Positions 43,102-51,861 of a stretch of 64,000 nucleotides of DNA are shown piece after piece (within the stretch, counting starts at the first letter, position 1; each line of letters opens with the position of its first letter). This stretch comes from Qipengyuania_B sp965214525 (GTDB lineage: Bacteria > Pseudomonadota > Alphaproteobacteria > Sphingomonadales > Sphingomonadaceae), in NCBI GenBank assembly GCA_965214525.1, contig OZ243959.1, positions 744,001 to 808,000 of the forward strand, in the 5' to 3' direction. The translations under genes and the position numbers were made by a program. The notes under the pieces were generated by a model that searched no databases, had not been told where the DNA came from, and saw only the letters and a list, made by a program, of their open reading frames with translations.

Positions 43102-44736
43102 ATGGCGCGGTATATTTTCGTAACCGGCGGCGTGGTTTCCTCGCTTGGCAAAGGATTGATGGCAGCAAGCCTTGGCGCTTTGCTGCAAGCCCGCGGCTTT
43201 CGCGTGCGCATCCGCAAGTTCGATCCGTATCTCAATGTCGATCCTGGTACGATGAGCCCGTATCAGCACGGCGAGGTGTTCGTTACCGATGACGGAGCGG
43301 AAACCGATCTTGACCTGGGTCACTACGAACGCTTCACGGCTGTGTCGGCCCGCCAATCGGACAACATCACTTCCGGCCGCATCTATCGCGATATTATCGC
43401 GCGTGAACGGCGCGGCGATTATCTGGGCGCCACCGTCCAAGTGATCCCCCACGTTACCGACGCGATCAAGCAGTTCGCGCTTGCGGACGACGATGATCAT
43501 GATTTCATCCTGTGCGAGATTGGCGGCACGGTGGGCGACATAGAATCGCTGCCATTCATCGAAGCGATCCGGCAGTTGCGCAACGAATTGGAGCCATCGC
43601 AGACGCTCAGCGTCCACGTCACTCTCGTTCCCTATATCGCCGCCGCCGGCGAGTTGAAAACAAAGCCCACGCAACATTCGGTACGCGAACTGGCATCGCT
43701 GGGGATCAAGCCCGATATCCTGCTGTGTCGATGCGAGCATCCCTTGCCCGAAGGCGAGCGGCGAAAAATCGCGCAATTCTGTAACGTGCGTCCCGACGCG
43801 GTGATACCGGCTTTGGACGCTGCCAGCATCTATGCGGTTCCCTTGCAATACCATGAGGAAGGGCTGGATACCCAAGTGCTCAAAGGGTTCGGGATCGAGG
43901 ACGCTCCAATACCCGATTTGAACAGGTGGGAGGATGTGACCGAGCGATTGTTGCATCCGGAAGGAACCGTCACAATCGGGGTCGTGGGCAAATATGTCGG
44001 TTTGCCCGACGCCTACAAAAGCCTGAACGAAGCGCTGATACACGGGGGGCTTGCGAATCGGGTCAAGGTGGATGTTCGCTGGATCGATGCCGCGGTGTTC
44101 TCCGACGATGCGGACGATATTGCCGTGAAACTGGAGCCATTGGATGGTATCCTGGTGCCGGGCGGTTTTGGAGAACGGGGCACTGAGGGAAAGATCGCAA
44201 GTGTACGCTTCGCTCGCGAACGCAAGGTTCCCTTCTTCGGCATATGCCTCGGCATGCAGCTGGCCTGCATCGAAAGTGCGCGGCAGGCCGGCTACCTCGC
44301 AGCTTCGTCCAGCGAGTTCGGACAAACCGGAGAGCCGGTCGTCGGCATCATTACCGAATGGATGAGCGCCAAGGGTTTGCAGCAGCGTGACGCCTTGGGG
44401 GATCTGGGCGGAACGATGCGCCTGGGGGCCTTTCCCGCCAAGCTCGCTTCCGGAAGCCGAGCGGAAGCCATTTATGGTAATAGCGACTTGATTTCGGAAC
44501 GTCATCGCCATCGATATGAAGTGAATAGCAATTACCGGCAGGCGCTGGAGCGGACGGGGTTGTGCTTCTCAGGGATGTCCCCCGATGGCCTATTGCCCGA
44601 GATCGTCGAGCGCAGCGATCATCCTTGGTTTATCGGCGTGCAGTTTCATCCCGAACTCAAATCCCGACCGTTTGAGCCGCATCCCCTTTTTGCCAGCTTC
44701 ATCGCCGCTGCGATCGAGCAGGCGCGCCTGGTTTGA
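43102..44736 (+). CDS. pyrG: CTP synthase
   Basis: Makes CTP from UTP, ATP and glutamine. The N-terminal synthetase domain opens with FVTGGVVSSLGKGLMAASLG and continues with DPYLNVDPGTMSPYQHGEVFV. The C-terminal glutamine amidotransferase domain has Cys382 in FFGICLGMQLACIE and the His/Glu pair in VQFHPELKSRP. At 544 residues it is full length. A 107-base gap precedes it. Confidence 0.96.
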   Translation: MARYIFVTGGVVSSLGKGLMAASLGALLQARGFRVRIRKFDPYLNVDPGTMSPYQHGEVFVTDDGAETDLDLGHYERFTAVSARQSDNITSGRIYRDIIARERRGDYLGATVQVIPHVTDAIKQFALADDDDHDFILCEIGGTVGDIESLPFIEAIRQLRNELEPSQTLSVHVTLVPYIAAAGELKTKPTQHSVRELASLGIKPDILLCRCEHPLPEGERRKIAQFCNVRPDAVIPALDAASIYAVPLQYHEEGLDTQVLKGFGIEDAPIPDLNRWEDVTERLLHPEGTVTIGVVGKYVGLPDAYKSLNEALIHGGLANRVKVDVRWIDAAVFSDDADDIAVKLEPLDGILVPGGFGERGTEGKIASVRFARERKVPFFGICLGMQLACIESARQAGYLAASSSEFGQTGEPVVGIITEWMSAKGLQQRDALGDLGGTMRLGAFPAKLASGSRAEAIYGNSDLISERHRHRYEVNSNYRQALERTGLCFSGMSPDGLLPEIVERSDHPWFIGVQFHPELKSRPFEPHPLFASFIAAAIEQARLV

Positions 44737-45078
44737 GGCGCATTTCGAGTCGCCCCTTTGTAACGAAACGATCGCTGAGACGGGTCGCCCGGGGCGAGCG
44801 TGAACGAGACCGAATTTTCTTTATCTTTTGTTATAAATCTGCTAAAGCGTGCCTGTGTTTCAACACTGGCCCGTCGCGATTTTTCCCAGCGACCCGGAAG
44901 AATGACGATGGGACAGCAGGCGCGCAAGCGCCAGGGTGGGGCGGGTCTTATGATGCCGTCCCACCCTAATAGGTTTCATGTAAGGCAGCATCGGCCGGTT
45001 GTGCGCGACCGCGTTTACAACGTGAAAAGTTGATGCTGAAGACTTGATCATCATTCTCTGCCATCGCATGGTCGTTCC
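44737..45078 (+). other. 342-base non-coding stretch between pyrG and grxC, AT-rich patch plus hairpins
   Basis: No convincing gene. A small hairpin, TCGCC-CGG-GGCGA (44785-44797), followed 14 bases later by a T-rich run (44815-44831), could terminate pyrG. Then come GTGTT-TC-AACAC (about 44856-44867) and the two stacked hairpins annotated separately. A 41-codon frame (44908-45033) with GGAAG upstream spans the hairpins, but its product is unremarkable. The stretch most likely holds the pyrG 3' end, an untranslated RNA structure and the grxC promoter. Confidence 0.5.
44919..44967 (+). ncRNA. Candidate structured RNA: two stacked hairpins
   Basis: GGCGC-GCAA-GCGCC (44919-44932) is a 5-bp stem closed by a GNRA tetraloop. 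It is followed without a spacer by AGGGTGGGGCGG (44933-44944) pairing with CCGTCCCACCCT (44956-44967), 12 pairs with one G-U and an 11-base loop. Two adjoining stems that could stack coaxially, one with a GNRA loop, suggest a folded RNA such as a leader element of grxC or a small RNA. It matches no riboswitch I know. No T tract follows. Confidence 0.4.
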
Positions 45079-45342
45079 ATGACACAGCCAAAAGTAACAA
45101 TTTATACAAAATTCGGATGCGGATATTGCTCGCGCGCAAAGGCTTTGTTGGATCGCAAGAACGTGTCTTTCGAAGAGGTCGATGTCACCTTTGGCGGCGA
45201 TCCACGTGAGGAAATGATGGCGCGCGCGCCGCAATCTCGGACCGTCCCGCAAATCTTCATTGGAGATCGACATGTCGGCGGGTCGGACGATCTTACAGCG
45301 CTCGAAGCACGCGGAGAGCTTGACGCTTTGCTCGCCCGATGA
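45079..45342 (+). CDS. grxC: Glutaredoxin 3
   Basis: Glutathione-dependent disulfide reductase of the cytoplasm. 87 residues with the dithiol site Cys14-Gly-Tyr-Cys17, the cis-proline motif TVPQIFIG and the glutathione-binding GGSDDL. It is the first of a coupled trio with the nitrilase and DUF1178 genes (ATGA overlaps). Confidence 0.94.
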   Translation: MTQPKVTIYTKFGCGYCSRAKALLDRKNVSFEEVDVTFGGDPREEMMARAPQSRTVPQIFIGDRHVGGSDDLTALEARGELDALLAR

Positions 45343-46172
45343 CGGGGAAACGGATCGCCGTCGCGCAAATGACCAGCGGGATTAATCCCGAACGCAATGC
45401 GCAATTACTGGCAGGCGCGGTCGATACCGCTGCACGCGGTGGAGCCGAAATGTTGTTCACCCCGGAAATGACGGGAATGTTGGATCGTGACCGCGAACGG
45501 GCGGCAGGATCGATCCGCGCTGAAACCGATGACCTCGTTTTGCGCCAAGCATGCGAAGCGGCAAAACGGCACGCGATATGGCTGTCGATCGGCTCGCTTG
45601 CTATCGTGCGCGAAGACGGCAGATGGGCGAACCGCACGTACGTGATCGATCGCGGTGGAACCATTGTCAGCCGATACGACAAAATCCACATGTTTGATGT
45701 CGATCTGGGCAAGGGCGATGCGTGGCAGGAGTCCGCTGCTTACCACGGAGGAACACAAGCCGAAATCATTGAAACCCCAATTGGCCGGTTGGGTCTCGCC
45801 ATCTGCTACGATATCCGTTTCCCGGCGCTGTTCGAGGAACTGGGCAACCTACGATGCGACGTGATTGCGATACCATCTGCCTTCACGGTGACCACCGGCA
45901 AGGCCCATTGGCATATCCTGCAACGCGCCAGAGCCATCGAAGCGAGCGCGTTCGTCGTCGCAGCAGCACAGGTGGGAACACATGAAGACGGCCGGCAGAC
46001 CTTCGGCCATAGCCTGGTCGTCAATCCTTGGGGTGAGATCGTGATCGATATGGGCGGTCAGAAACCGGGTATCGAATTTGCGACCATCGACGACGCGGTG
46101 ATCGAGGAGAGCCGTCGGCGGGTACCCAGCCTGGCGAACCGGCGAGCAATATCCAGCACGGGTATGCCATGA
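45339..46172 (+). CDS. Carbon-nitrogen hydrolase, Nit1/Nit2 type (probable deaminated glutathione amidase)
   Basis: 277-residue nitrilase-superfamily amidase. The catalytic triad is Glu43 (FTPEMTG), Lys115 (YDKIHMFD) and Cys156 (AICYDIRFP). Strong similarity in type to Nit1/NitB proteins, which repair deaminated glutathione. The grxC neighbour, itself glutathione-dependent, fits that role. The start overlaps grxC and the stop overlaps the DUF1178 gene, both by ATGA. Confidence 0.87.
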   Translation: MTGKRIAVAQMTSGINPERNAQLLAGAVDTAARGGAEMLFTPEMTGMLDRDRERAAGSIRAETDDLVLRQACEAAKRHAIWLSIGSLAIVREDGRWANRTYVIDRGGTIVSRYDKIHMFDVDLGKGDAWQESAAYHGGTQAEIIETPIGRLGLAICYDIRFPALFEELGNLRCDVIAIPSAFTVTTGKAHWHILQRARAIEASAFVVAAAQVGTHEDGRQTFGHSLVVNPWGEIVIDMGGQKPGIEFATIDDAVIEESRRRVPSLANRRAISSTGMP

Positions 46173-46654
46173 TCGTCTATGATCTCAGGTGCACCAAAGG
46201 GCATCGCTTCGAAGGATGGTTCGCATCGTCCGATGCCTTTGTAGAACAAAGCACGAAAGGGCTGGTAGTATGCGCGTATTGCGAATGTAAAGACATTAGC
46301 AAGGCCCCAATGGCGCCAACCGTTCGTACAGATGCTCGATCCGCATCTGAGCAAAACAAACCAGAAGTCATGGAGTCCGCGTCTCAAAAGGTCGCGAACG
46401 TTCCGAGCAGCATCTCTTCGGAGATGAGAAAGGCCTTGGTGGGGTTGGCGAAAGCCCAGGCCAAAGCGCTGAAAAATAGCGATTGGGTTGGAGACAAGTT
46501 CGCCGAGAAATCACGGGCCATGTATTACGGCGAGGAACAGAGCGCATCCATTCACGGCCGCACCAGCCCTGAAGAAGTCCGTTCCTTGCACGAGGACGGC
46601 ATTGGCGTGATGCCCCTCATCATCCCGGTCGTGCCGCCTGACGAATTGAATTGA
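46169..46654 (+). CDS. DUF1178 family protein
   Basis: 161 residues. The N-terminus MIVYDLRCTKGHRFEGWF and the CAYCEC motif (Cys8, His12, Cys35, Cys38) suggest a small zinc ribbon. The middle is polar, and the C-terminus carries the family segments YYGEEQSASIHGRTSPEE and GIGVMPLIIPVVPPDELN. The family is common in alphaproteobacteria next to nitrilase or glutaredoxin genes; its function is unknown. Confidence 0.88.
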   Translation: MIVYDLRCTKGHRFEGWFASSDAFVEQSTKGLVVCAYCECKDISKAPMAPTVRTDARSASEQNKPEVMESASQKVANVPSSISSEMRKALVGLAKAQAKALKNSDWVGDKFAEKSRAMYYGEEQSASIHGRTSPEEVRSLHEDGIGVMPLIIPVVPPDELN

Positions 46655-46718
46655 TTCGCAGCTCGTTTCCTGGTTGCCACAGACCCGGGATTGGTACCGA
46701 GACCGGTAATCGCATCTG

Positions 46719-46760
46719 CATTGCCTCTTTGATCGTCGGAGACTACAGGCAGAGGCAATG
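46719..46760. repeat. Inverted repeat abutting the tRNA-Arg gene
   Basis: CATTGCCTCT (46719-46728) and AGAGGCAATG (46751-46760) are perfect 10-base inverted copies around a 22-base loop. The last base is the first base of the tRNA. It could end the DUF1178 message, form part of the tRNA leader or be a protein site; there is no T tract. Confidence 0.4.
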
Positions 46761-46833
46761 CGCCCGTAGCTCAGCAGGATAGAGCATCAGATTCCTAATC
46801 TGGGGGCCACAGGTTCGAATCCTGTCGGGCGCA
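46760..46833 (+). tRNA. tRNA-Arg (anticodon CCT)
   Basis: A 74-base cloverleaf: acceptor GCGCCCG/CGGGCGC, D arm GCTC/GAGC, anticodon stem TCAGA/TCTGG with loop TTCCTAA giving anticodon CCT at 46794-46796, and T arm ACAGG-TTCGAAT-CCTGT. The discriminator base is A46833. CCA is not encoded. It reads AGG codons. Confidence 0.95.
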
Positions 46834-46870
46834 CGTTCCGTTCGAACCAGACATGGAAGCGGCTGAGCTA

Positions 46871-47563
46871 ATGATCGATATTCGTCCCTTCGCACGGCTC
46901 GGCCACGCAGATCATGGCTGGCTCGATACGCGGCACCATTTTTCCTTTGCGCAATACCATGATCCCGGCCGCATGGGTTGGGGAGCGTTGCGCGTCTGGA
47001 ACGACGATGTGATTGCCGCCAAGACAGGTTTTCCACCTCATTCCCACCGTGACATGGAAATAATCACCTACGTTCTGGAAGGTGCTATCTCCCACAAGGA
47101 CAGCCTCGGCAACGAAGGGCGAACGCAAGCGGGCGAAGTGCAAGTCATGAGCGCGGGTTCCGGCATAACGCATTCGGAGTTCAATCTGGAAGGAGAGCCG
47201 ACCCATATCTTCCAGCTCTGGATCATGCCGCGCGAAGCGGGCGGCCCACCTTGCTGGAACAGCCAGACCTTTTCCAACGATACGGCCGATTGGCAAGTGC
47301 TGGCCAGCGGGTTCTCCGATGACGGAAAGGCCTTGCCGATACGGGCCGATGCACGGGTGCTAGGTGTTGATCTCAAACAGGGGCAACCGGTCACATACGC
47401 TTTGAAGCAAGGCCGCACAGCCTACCTCGTGCCGGCGACCGGCAGCGTGACGGTGAACGGTCAACAGGCCGACCGGCGGGATGGAGTCGCCATTGTTGAC
47501 GAACAATCCATCGAGATCGTTCCGCTAAGCGACGGTAAGGCCGTCCTGGTCGAGACCGCCTGA
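46871..47563 (+). CDS. Pirin family protein
   Basis: Bicupin metalloprotein. Metal ligands are His57, His59, His101 and Glu103 (PHSHRDME and ITHSEFN). The N-terminus RLGHADHGWLDTRHHFSF is the YhhW/pirin signature. It has 230 residues from ATG 46871; an ATG 18 bases earlier is in frame but adds residues not seen in the family. Some relatives are quercetin dioxygenases; the role here is unknown. It stands alone between a tRNA and a convergent operon. Confidence 0.88.
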   Translation: MIDIRPFARLGHADHGWLDTRHHFSFAQYHDPGRMGWGALRVWNDDVIAAKTGFPPHSHRDMEIITYVLEGAISHKDSLGNEGRTQAGEVQVMSAGSGITHSEFNLEGEPTHIFQLWIMPREAGGPPCWNSQTFSNDTADWQVLASGFSDDGKALPIRADARVLGVDLKQGQPVTYALKQGRTAYLVPATGSVTVNGQQADRRDGVAIVDEQSIEIVPLSDGKAVLVETA

Positions 47564-47574
47564 ATGGCTCGGCG

Positions 47575-48486
47575 TTAGACGTCCTCGCGGGGGTTCATCG
47601 CCACCGGTACCTGTTCCTTGAAAGTATGGGTGACGTAAGGGAAGGGGATTTCGATACCTGCATCGTCGAGGGCACGCTTGATTGCCCGAACCATGCGATC
47701 CTTGCTTTCCCAAGCCTCGCGCGGCGTCGACCCGCCCCACCAGCGCACCAGGAAATCAACCGAACTCGAGTTGAATTCAGTGGCGAACACGTCAATCGCC
47801 TTCTTCTGATCGACATCCAACACCTTGACCGCCGCGCGCCGGATAACTTCAGAAGCGCGATCCAGATCGGTATCATACGACACACCAACGATCAACTGGT
47901 GCCGCCGTGTCTCCTCGTCCGTCAGTATCTTGACCGGGTTCTTGAACAGCATCGAATTGGGCACGATGGTCAATTCGCCCGAGAGCGCCCGAATATGTGT
48001 TTCGCGCAAGGTTATGTATTCAACGCGGCCGTATAGGCTTTCGCATTCAATCACATCGCCAATCCGCATCTTCTCACGAATCATGATGAGGATGCCGGCC
48101 AGGAAGTTCTCGAAAATGTCCTGGAAGGCAAAGCCGATCGCGACCGCTCCGATACCTAGCCCAGCAACCAGGCTTGCTGGAGTCAATCCCGGCATGACGA
48201 CGATCAGCGCCATCATGATACCGAAGATCCAGATACCCAGTTTGACGAGAGTATCGATCAGCGCCTTCAGGCTGGGCCGCAGATCGACTCGGCCAACAAG
48301 CAAATCGGCCAGCCTGCGCGCAAACCTGGCAATCACCCAGGTAACGAACAGGATGAACAGGGCGATAGCAAGACTGGGAAGGGCTTGAACGACGCCCGTA
48401 GCCATGTCTTCGACCTGCGCCCTCAACGTAGCGACATAGTTCAAATCAATCTCCGTAGGAAAGTCGCAGTCGGTCGCGTCCGGCAA
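47575..48486 (-). CDS. MscS-family mechanosensitive channel
   Basis: 303 residues: three membrane segments (about 34-56, 80-100 and 105-128), the last being the pore-lining helix GLGIGAVAIGFAFQDIFENF with its small-residue pattern. A beta domain (REKMRIGDVIE, IVPNSMLFKNPV) and an alpha/beta C-terminus follow. It opens under membrane tension to release solutes. It is third in the leftward hpd-VOC-mscS set, 3 bases after the VOC gene. Confidence 0.9.
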   Translation of the reverse strand: MPDATDCDFPTEIDLNYVATLRAQVEDMATGVVQALPSLAIALFILFVTWVIARFARRLADLLVGRVDLRPSLKALIDTLVKLGIWIFGIMMALIVVMPGLTPASLVAGLGIGAVAIGFAFQDIFENFLAGILIMIREKMRIGDVIECESLYGRVEYITLRETHIRALSGELTIVPNSMLFKNPVKILTDEETRRHQLIVGVSYDTDLDRASEVIRRAAVKVLDVDQKKAIDVFATEFNSSSVDFLVRWWGGSTPREAWESKDRMVRAIKRALDDAGIEIPFPYVTHTFKEQVPVAMNPREDV

Positions 48487-48489
48487 GTA

Positions 48490-49086
48490 TCAATCGGTGC
48501 GGGGCTGTTTTCCAGCGGCGGCGCCATGATCCTGCCGCGCCAATTCGTGCAGCCAATCGGCATGTCGGGGGGCCTGTTTGGTCATGCTCCATTCGTCCAA
48601 CATCGGCATGGCGACACGCTTCAGTTCGGCATATTGCTCGTCAGTGCCGATATCGGTTGCCAGTTCGACGCGGTGACCATTGGGGTCGAAAAAGTAAATG
48701 GATTTGAAGACGCCGTGGTGGGTTGGACCGATCACGTCGATATCGAGGCTTTCCACGTGTTCTTTCGCTGCCATCAGTTCAGCTTCCGAGCCAACGCGGA
48801 ACGCCAAATGCTGCACCCATTTCGGGGTGTTTTCGTCGCGTCCCATGTCCTTTTGATGCGGCAGTTCGAAGAACGCGAGGATATTGTCGTTTCCGGCATC
48901 CAGAAACACATGCATGTAGGGATCGTGTTCGCCGGTCGACGGCACATGATCTTCCGAGAACGCGCTAGTATATTCCATGCCCAGCACGCTTTCGTACCAT
49001 TGTACGGTTTCCCGGGCATCTTTGCACCGGTAGGCAGCATGATGCACACCGCCTAGTCTGATCGGATGAGACGACGGCTGGGTCAT
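48490..49086 (-). CDS. VOC (glyoxalase/dioxygenase) family protein
   Basis: 198 residues of the vicinal-oxygen-chelate fold in two beta-alpha modules. Potential metal ligands are His15 in GGVHHAAYRC, the His in VQHLAFRV, and the Glu in NGHRVELAT. The C-terminal 45 residues are extra. It overlaps the hpd stop by ATGA, so it may act in aromatic amino acid breakdown, for example on a product of homogentisate cleavage. The substrate is not evident from sequence. Confidence 0.82.
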   Translation of the reverse strand: MTQPSSHPIRLGGVHHAAYRCKDARETVQWYESVLGMEYTSAFSEDHVPSTGEHDPYMHVFLDAGNDNILAFFELPHQKDMGRDENTPKWVQHLAFRVGSEAELMAAKEHVESLDIDVIGPTHHGVFKSIYFFDPNGHRVELATDIGTDEQYAELKRVAMPMLDEWSMTKQAPRHADWLHELARQDHGAAAGKQPRTD

Positions 49087-50204
49087 TCGGCAAGTTCCCT
49101 TTCTTGGCTGATGGGTTCTGTTACGTGCAGGGCACCGCGTCGCACTTGATCGCGTTCCATGCTCTCGAACAGAGCCTTGAAATTCCCCTCACCAAATCCT
49201 TCGTCGCCTTTACGCTGGATGAATTCGAAAAATACCGGGCCAACCTGGGCCTGCGCGAAAATCTGCAGCAACAGACGAGGTTGTCCGCCATCCGTCGCAC
49301 CGTCCAGAAGGATGCCGCGCGCTTTCAGTTCCTCGATGGGCTCACCGTGATCGGGAAGGCGTTCAGGCAGCATTTCGTAATACGTTTCCGGCGGAGCGGT
49401 CATGAAGGGGACGCCAAAATCCCTGAGGCGGTCCCATGCCCCGATCAGATCATCGCATATGAGCGCGATATGCTGAATTCCCTCGCCGTTGAAAGCACGC
49501 AGGAACTCCTCGATCTGGCCTTTCCCGCCCTCTCCTTCTTCATTCAGCGGAATGCGGATTTTGCCGTCCGGCGCCGTCAGGGCTTTCGATGTCAGTCCGG
49601 TGTACTCACCTTTGATATCGAAGAACCGGATCTCGCGGAAATTGAACAAGCGCTCATACCAGTCCGACCAATAAGCCATACGTCCGTTGTAGACGTTGTG
49701 GGTCAGGTGATCGATCCGCAGGAATCCGGCACCTTCCGGATATCGCGGCACGCCGGGAAGATACTCGAAGTCGATATCGTAGATCGACAATGCCGGGTTA
49801 TCCGCATCGCCATACCGGTCAATCAGATAGATGAGGGCGCCGCCGATCCCCCGGATGGCCGGTATGCGCAACTCCATCGCGCCGGTGTCGAGATCGACAG
49901 GTTCGGCGCCCTGCGAACACAAGTGCGCGAAAGCTGCCTTTGCATCGCGGACCCGAAAGCCCATACCGCAGGCTGATGGACCATGTTCCTGGGCGAAATA
50001 CCAGGCCGGACTCTGCGGTTCGTAATTGGCAATAAGGCTAACGCCGCCCTGGCGCCACAGGTGTACTGCCTTGGATCGATGAGTTGCGATATGAGTGAAC
50101 CCCATCGCCTGAAAGACTGGTTCGAGTACGCCGGGTTCCGGTGCGCAAAACTCCACGAACTCGAACCCGTCCAGCCCGGCTGGATTGTCAAACAGATCGG
50201 TCAT
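49083..50204 (-). CDS. hpd: 4-hydroxyphenylpyruvate dioxygenase
   Basis: Converts 4-hydroxyphenylpyruvate to homogentisate in tyrosine degradation. Fe(II) ligands: His166 (RIDHLTHNV), His245 (IQHIALIC) and Glu327 (FFEFIQRKG). The C-terminal GEGNFKALFESMERDQ closing helix is intact. It has 373 residues from ATG 50204, which has AAGGAA about 8 bases upstream; the in-frame GTG at 50219 precedes that ribosome site. Homogentisate dioxygenase is not in the window. Confidence 0.94.
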   Translation of the reverse strand: MTDLFDNPAGLDGFEFVEFCAPEPGVLEPVFQAMGFTHIATHRSKAVHLWRQGGVSLIANYEPQSPAWYFAQEHGPSACGMGFRVRDAKAAFAHLCSQGAEPVDLDTGAMELRIPAIRGIGGALIYLIDRYGDADNPALSIYDIDFEYLPGVPRYPEGAGFLRIDHLTHNVYNGRMAYWSDWYERLFNFREIRFFDIKGEYTGLTSKALTAPDGKIRIPLNEEGEGGKGQIEEFLRAFNGEGIQHIALICDDLIGAWDRLRDFGVPFMTAPPETYYEMLPERLPDHGEPIEELKARGILLDGATDGGQPRLLLQIFAQAQVGPVFFEFIQRKGDEGFGEGNFKALFESMERDQVRRGALHVTEPISQERELAE

Positions 50205-50415
50205 TCTCGGTTCCTTCACGCAACATCCCTGACATTAGTTGCAATTGTAACCAGAATGCCGCGATTCTGCAAGCCGAGCTTATCTCATGGAACCATCCAC
50301 AAAGCGTCTCTCCCACCACCGAAGAACGATCAGCGCATTGCCGGCCGTGCAATTGGCCCTTGCGATATCGGCGCGTTTATGGTTGCTGACATGGCTCATG
50401 TTGCCCTTGTCTCAA

Positions 50416-50721
50416 ATGATCGCTTGGATACGCGAACGCGCAAAGTTCCTGGGCTTGGCCGGCGCGTTCTGCTTTATCGCGGGTCTGGCGATCGCCGGAC
50501 CATCGGGCGTGTTAGCCTGGAGCGAAAACCTGCGTCTTCGCGATCAGCGCTCTGCGCAGTTAGCGGTGCTGGAACAGGAGCGAGCCACCTTGGAGCATCG
50601 CGTCATCCTGCTCGATCCCAATTCCGCCGATCCGGATCTGGTGAACGAACTCATTCGTGAAAACCTGAACGTCGTCCATCCGGACGAGGTGGTGGTCACC
50701 CTCGCTCCGCCGGGCGAATGA
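50416..50721 (+). CDS. ftsB: FtsB/DivIC-like septum formation protein
   Basis: Bitopic divisome protein: one membrane span at about residues 12-30, then a coiled coil (LRDQRSAQLAVLEQERATLEHRV) and the family ending DPDLVNELIRENLNVVHPDEVV. 101 residues from ATG 50416 match the usual length. In-frame ATGs at 50398 and 50287 would add 6 or 43 residues, the latter including a second hydrophobic stretch; none has a clear ribosome site. The gene precedes pdhA, a common alphaproteobacterial order. Confidence 0.82.
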   Translation: MIAWIRERAKFLGLAGAFCFIAGLAIAGPSGVLAWSENLRLRDQRSAQLAVLEQERATLEHRVILLDPNSADPDLVNELIRENLNVVHPDEVVVTLAPPGE

Positions 50722-50817
50722 GTAGGATCGGGATTGCCCAGTCATGCAGACGGCGGGCAGGCCGACACGACTGACGTACTTGTTGGTCGACTTATCCGCG
50801 TTTGAAAGGCCCCGAAC

Positions 50818-51861
50818 TTGTCGAAGAATGTCAACGCTGACGAACCATCGCTGAAAGATCTGCAGGAGCGGCTGAACAAGGCACCATTGTATCAGGCTAA
50901 CGGGGAGGAACTTGAACGGTTCTACCGGCAGATGCTGCTTATCCGGCGCTTCGAGGAAAAGGCCGGGCAATTGTACGGGCTTGGGCTTATCGGGGGTTTC
51001 TGCCACCTATATATCGGGCAGGAAGCGGTTGCCATTGGTTTGCAAAGCGCGCTCGATAGCGATCGGGACAGCGTCATCACCGGCTACCGGGATCACGGGC
51101 ACATGCTGGCGTACGGCATCGACCCCAAGGTCATCATGGCGGAGTTGACCGGTCGGCAGGCCGGCATCTCGAAGGGCAAGGGCGGATCGATGCACATGTT
51201 CTCCACAGAACACAAGTTCTACGGAGGACACGGCATCGTGGGCGCGCAGGTGGCACTCGGCGGTGGCCTCGCACTGGCACATCAATATAACGAGGATGGC
51301 GGTATCTGCCTTGCGTATTTCGGAGATGGCGCCGCCAACCAGGGCCAGGTTTACGAAACATTCAACATGGCCGCGCTGTGGAACCTGCCGATCGTCTTCG
51401 TGGTCGAGAACAACCAGTACGCGATGGGTACTGCGGTGAAGCGATCGTCCGCTGAAACCGAGTTCTATCGCCGTGGTGCAGCGTTCCGTATTCCCGGCAT
51501 GGATGTGAACGGCATGGACGTGCTCGAAGTACGCCAAGCCGCTGACATTGCCTTTGCCCATGTTCGCGAGGGCTGCGGTCCGGTACTGGTGGAGTGCAAT
51601 ACGTATCGATATCGCGGACACTCCATGTCCGATCCCGCCAAATACCGCACTCGCGAGGAAGTGCAGGATTACCGCGATCACAAAGATCCGATAGAAGCCA
51701 TCAAGAAACTCTTGCTGGAACACGGCAAATCCGAGGAAGACTTGAAGGCAATCGACAAGGATATCCGCCAGCGCGTGAGCGAAGCGGCCGATTTCGCCGA
51801 AAGTTCGCCGGAACCCGCTCCGGCCGAACTGTATACGGACGTTTTGGTAGGCTCCTATTGA
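50818..51861 (+). CDS. pdhA: Pyruvate dehydrogenase E1 component, alpha subunit
   Basis: Thiamine-diphosphate-dependent decarboxylation of pyruvate, forming E1 with PdhB. The TPP motif is GDGAANQGQVYETFNMAALW through VENN. RYRGHSMSDPAKYRTREE is the phosphorylation-loop region of the family. 347 residues from TTG 50818, with GAAAGG about 13 bases upstream; no ATG occurs before the conserved core. It overlaps the following SnoaL-like gene by TGATG. Confidence 0.93.
   Translation: MSKNVNADEPSLKDLQERLNKAPLYQANGEELERFYRQMLLIRRFEEKAGQLYGLGLIGGFCHLYIGQEAVAIGLQSALDSDRDSVITGYRDHGHMLAYGIDPKVIMAELTGRQAGISKGKGGSMHMFSTEHKFYGGHGIVGAQVALGGGLALAHQYNEDGGICLAYFGDGAANQGQVYETFNMAALWNLPIVFVVENNQYAMGTAVKRSSAETEFYRRGAAFRIPGMDVNGMDVLEVRQAADIAFAHVREGCGPVLVECNTYRYRGHSMSDPAKYRTREEVQDYRDHKDPIEAIKKLLLEHGKSEEDLKAIDKDIRQRVSEAADFAESSPEPAPAELYTDVLVGSY

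Noticed and set aside
44908..45033. 41-codon frame with GGAAG upstream in the pyrG-grxC gap
   Set aside because: The product has no signal, membrane or domain feature, and the same bases form two strong hairpins; an RNA structure explains the conserved-looking part better. Left open rather than annotated.
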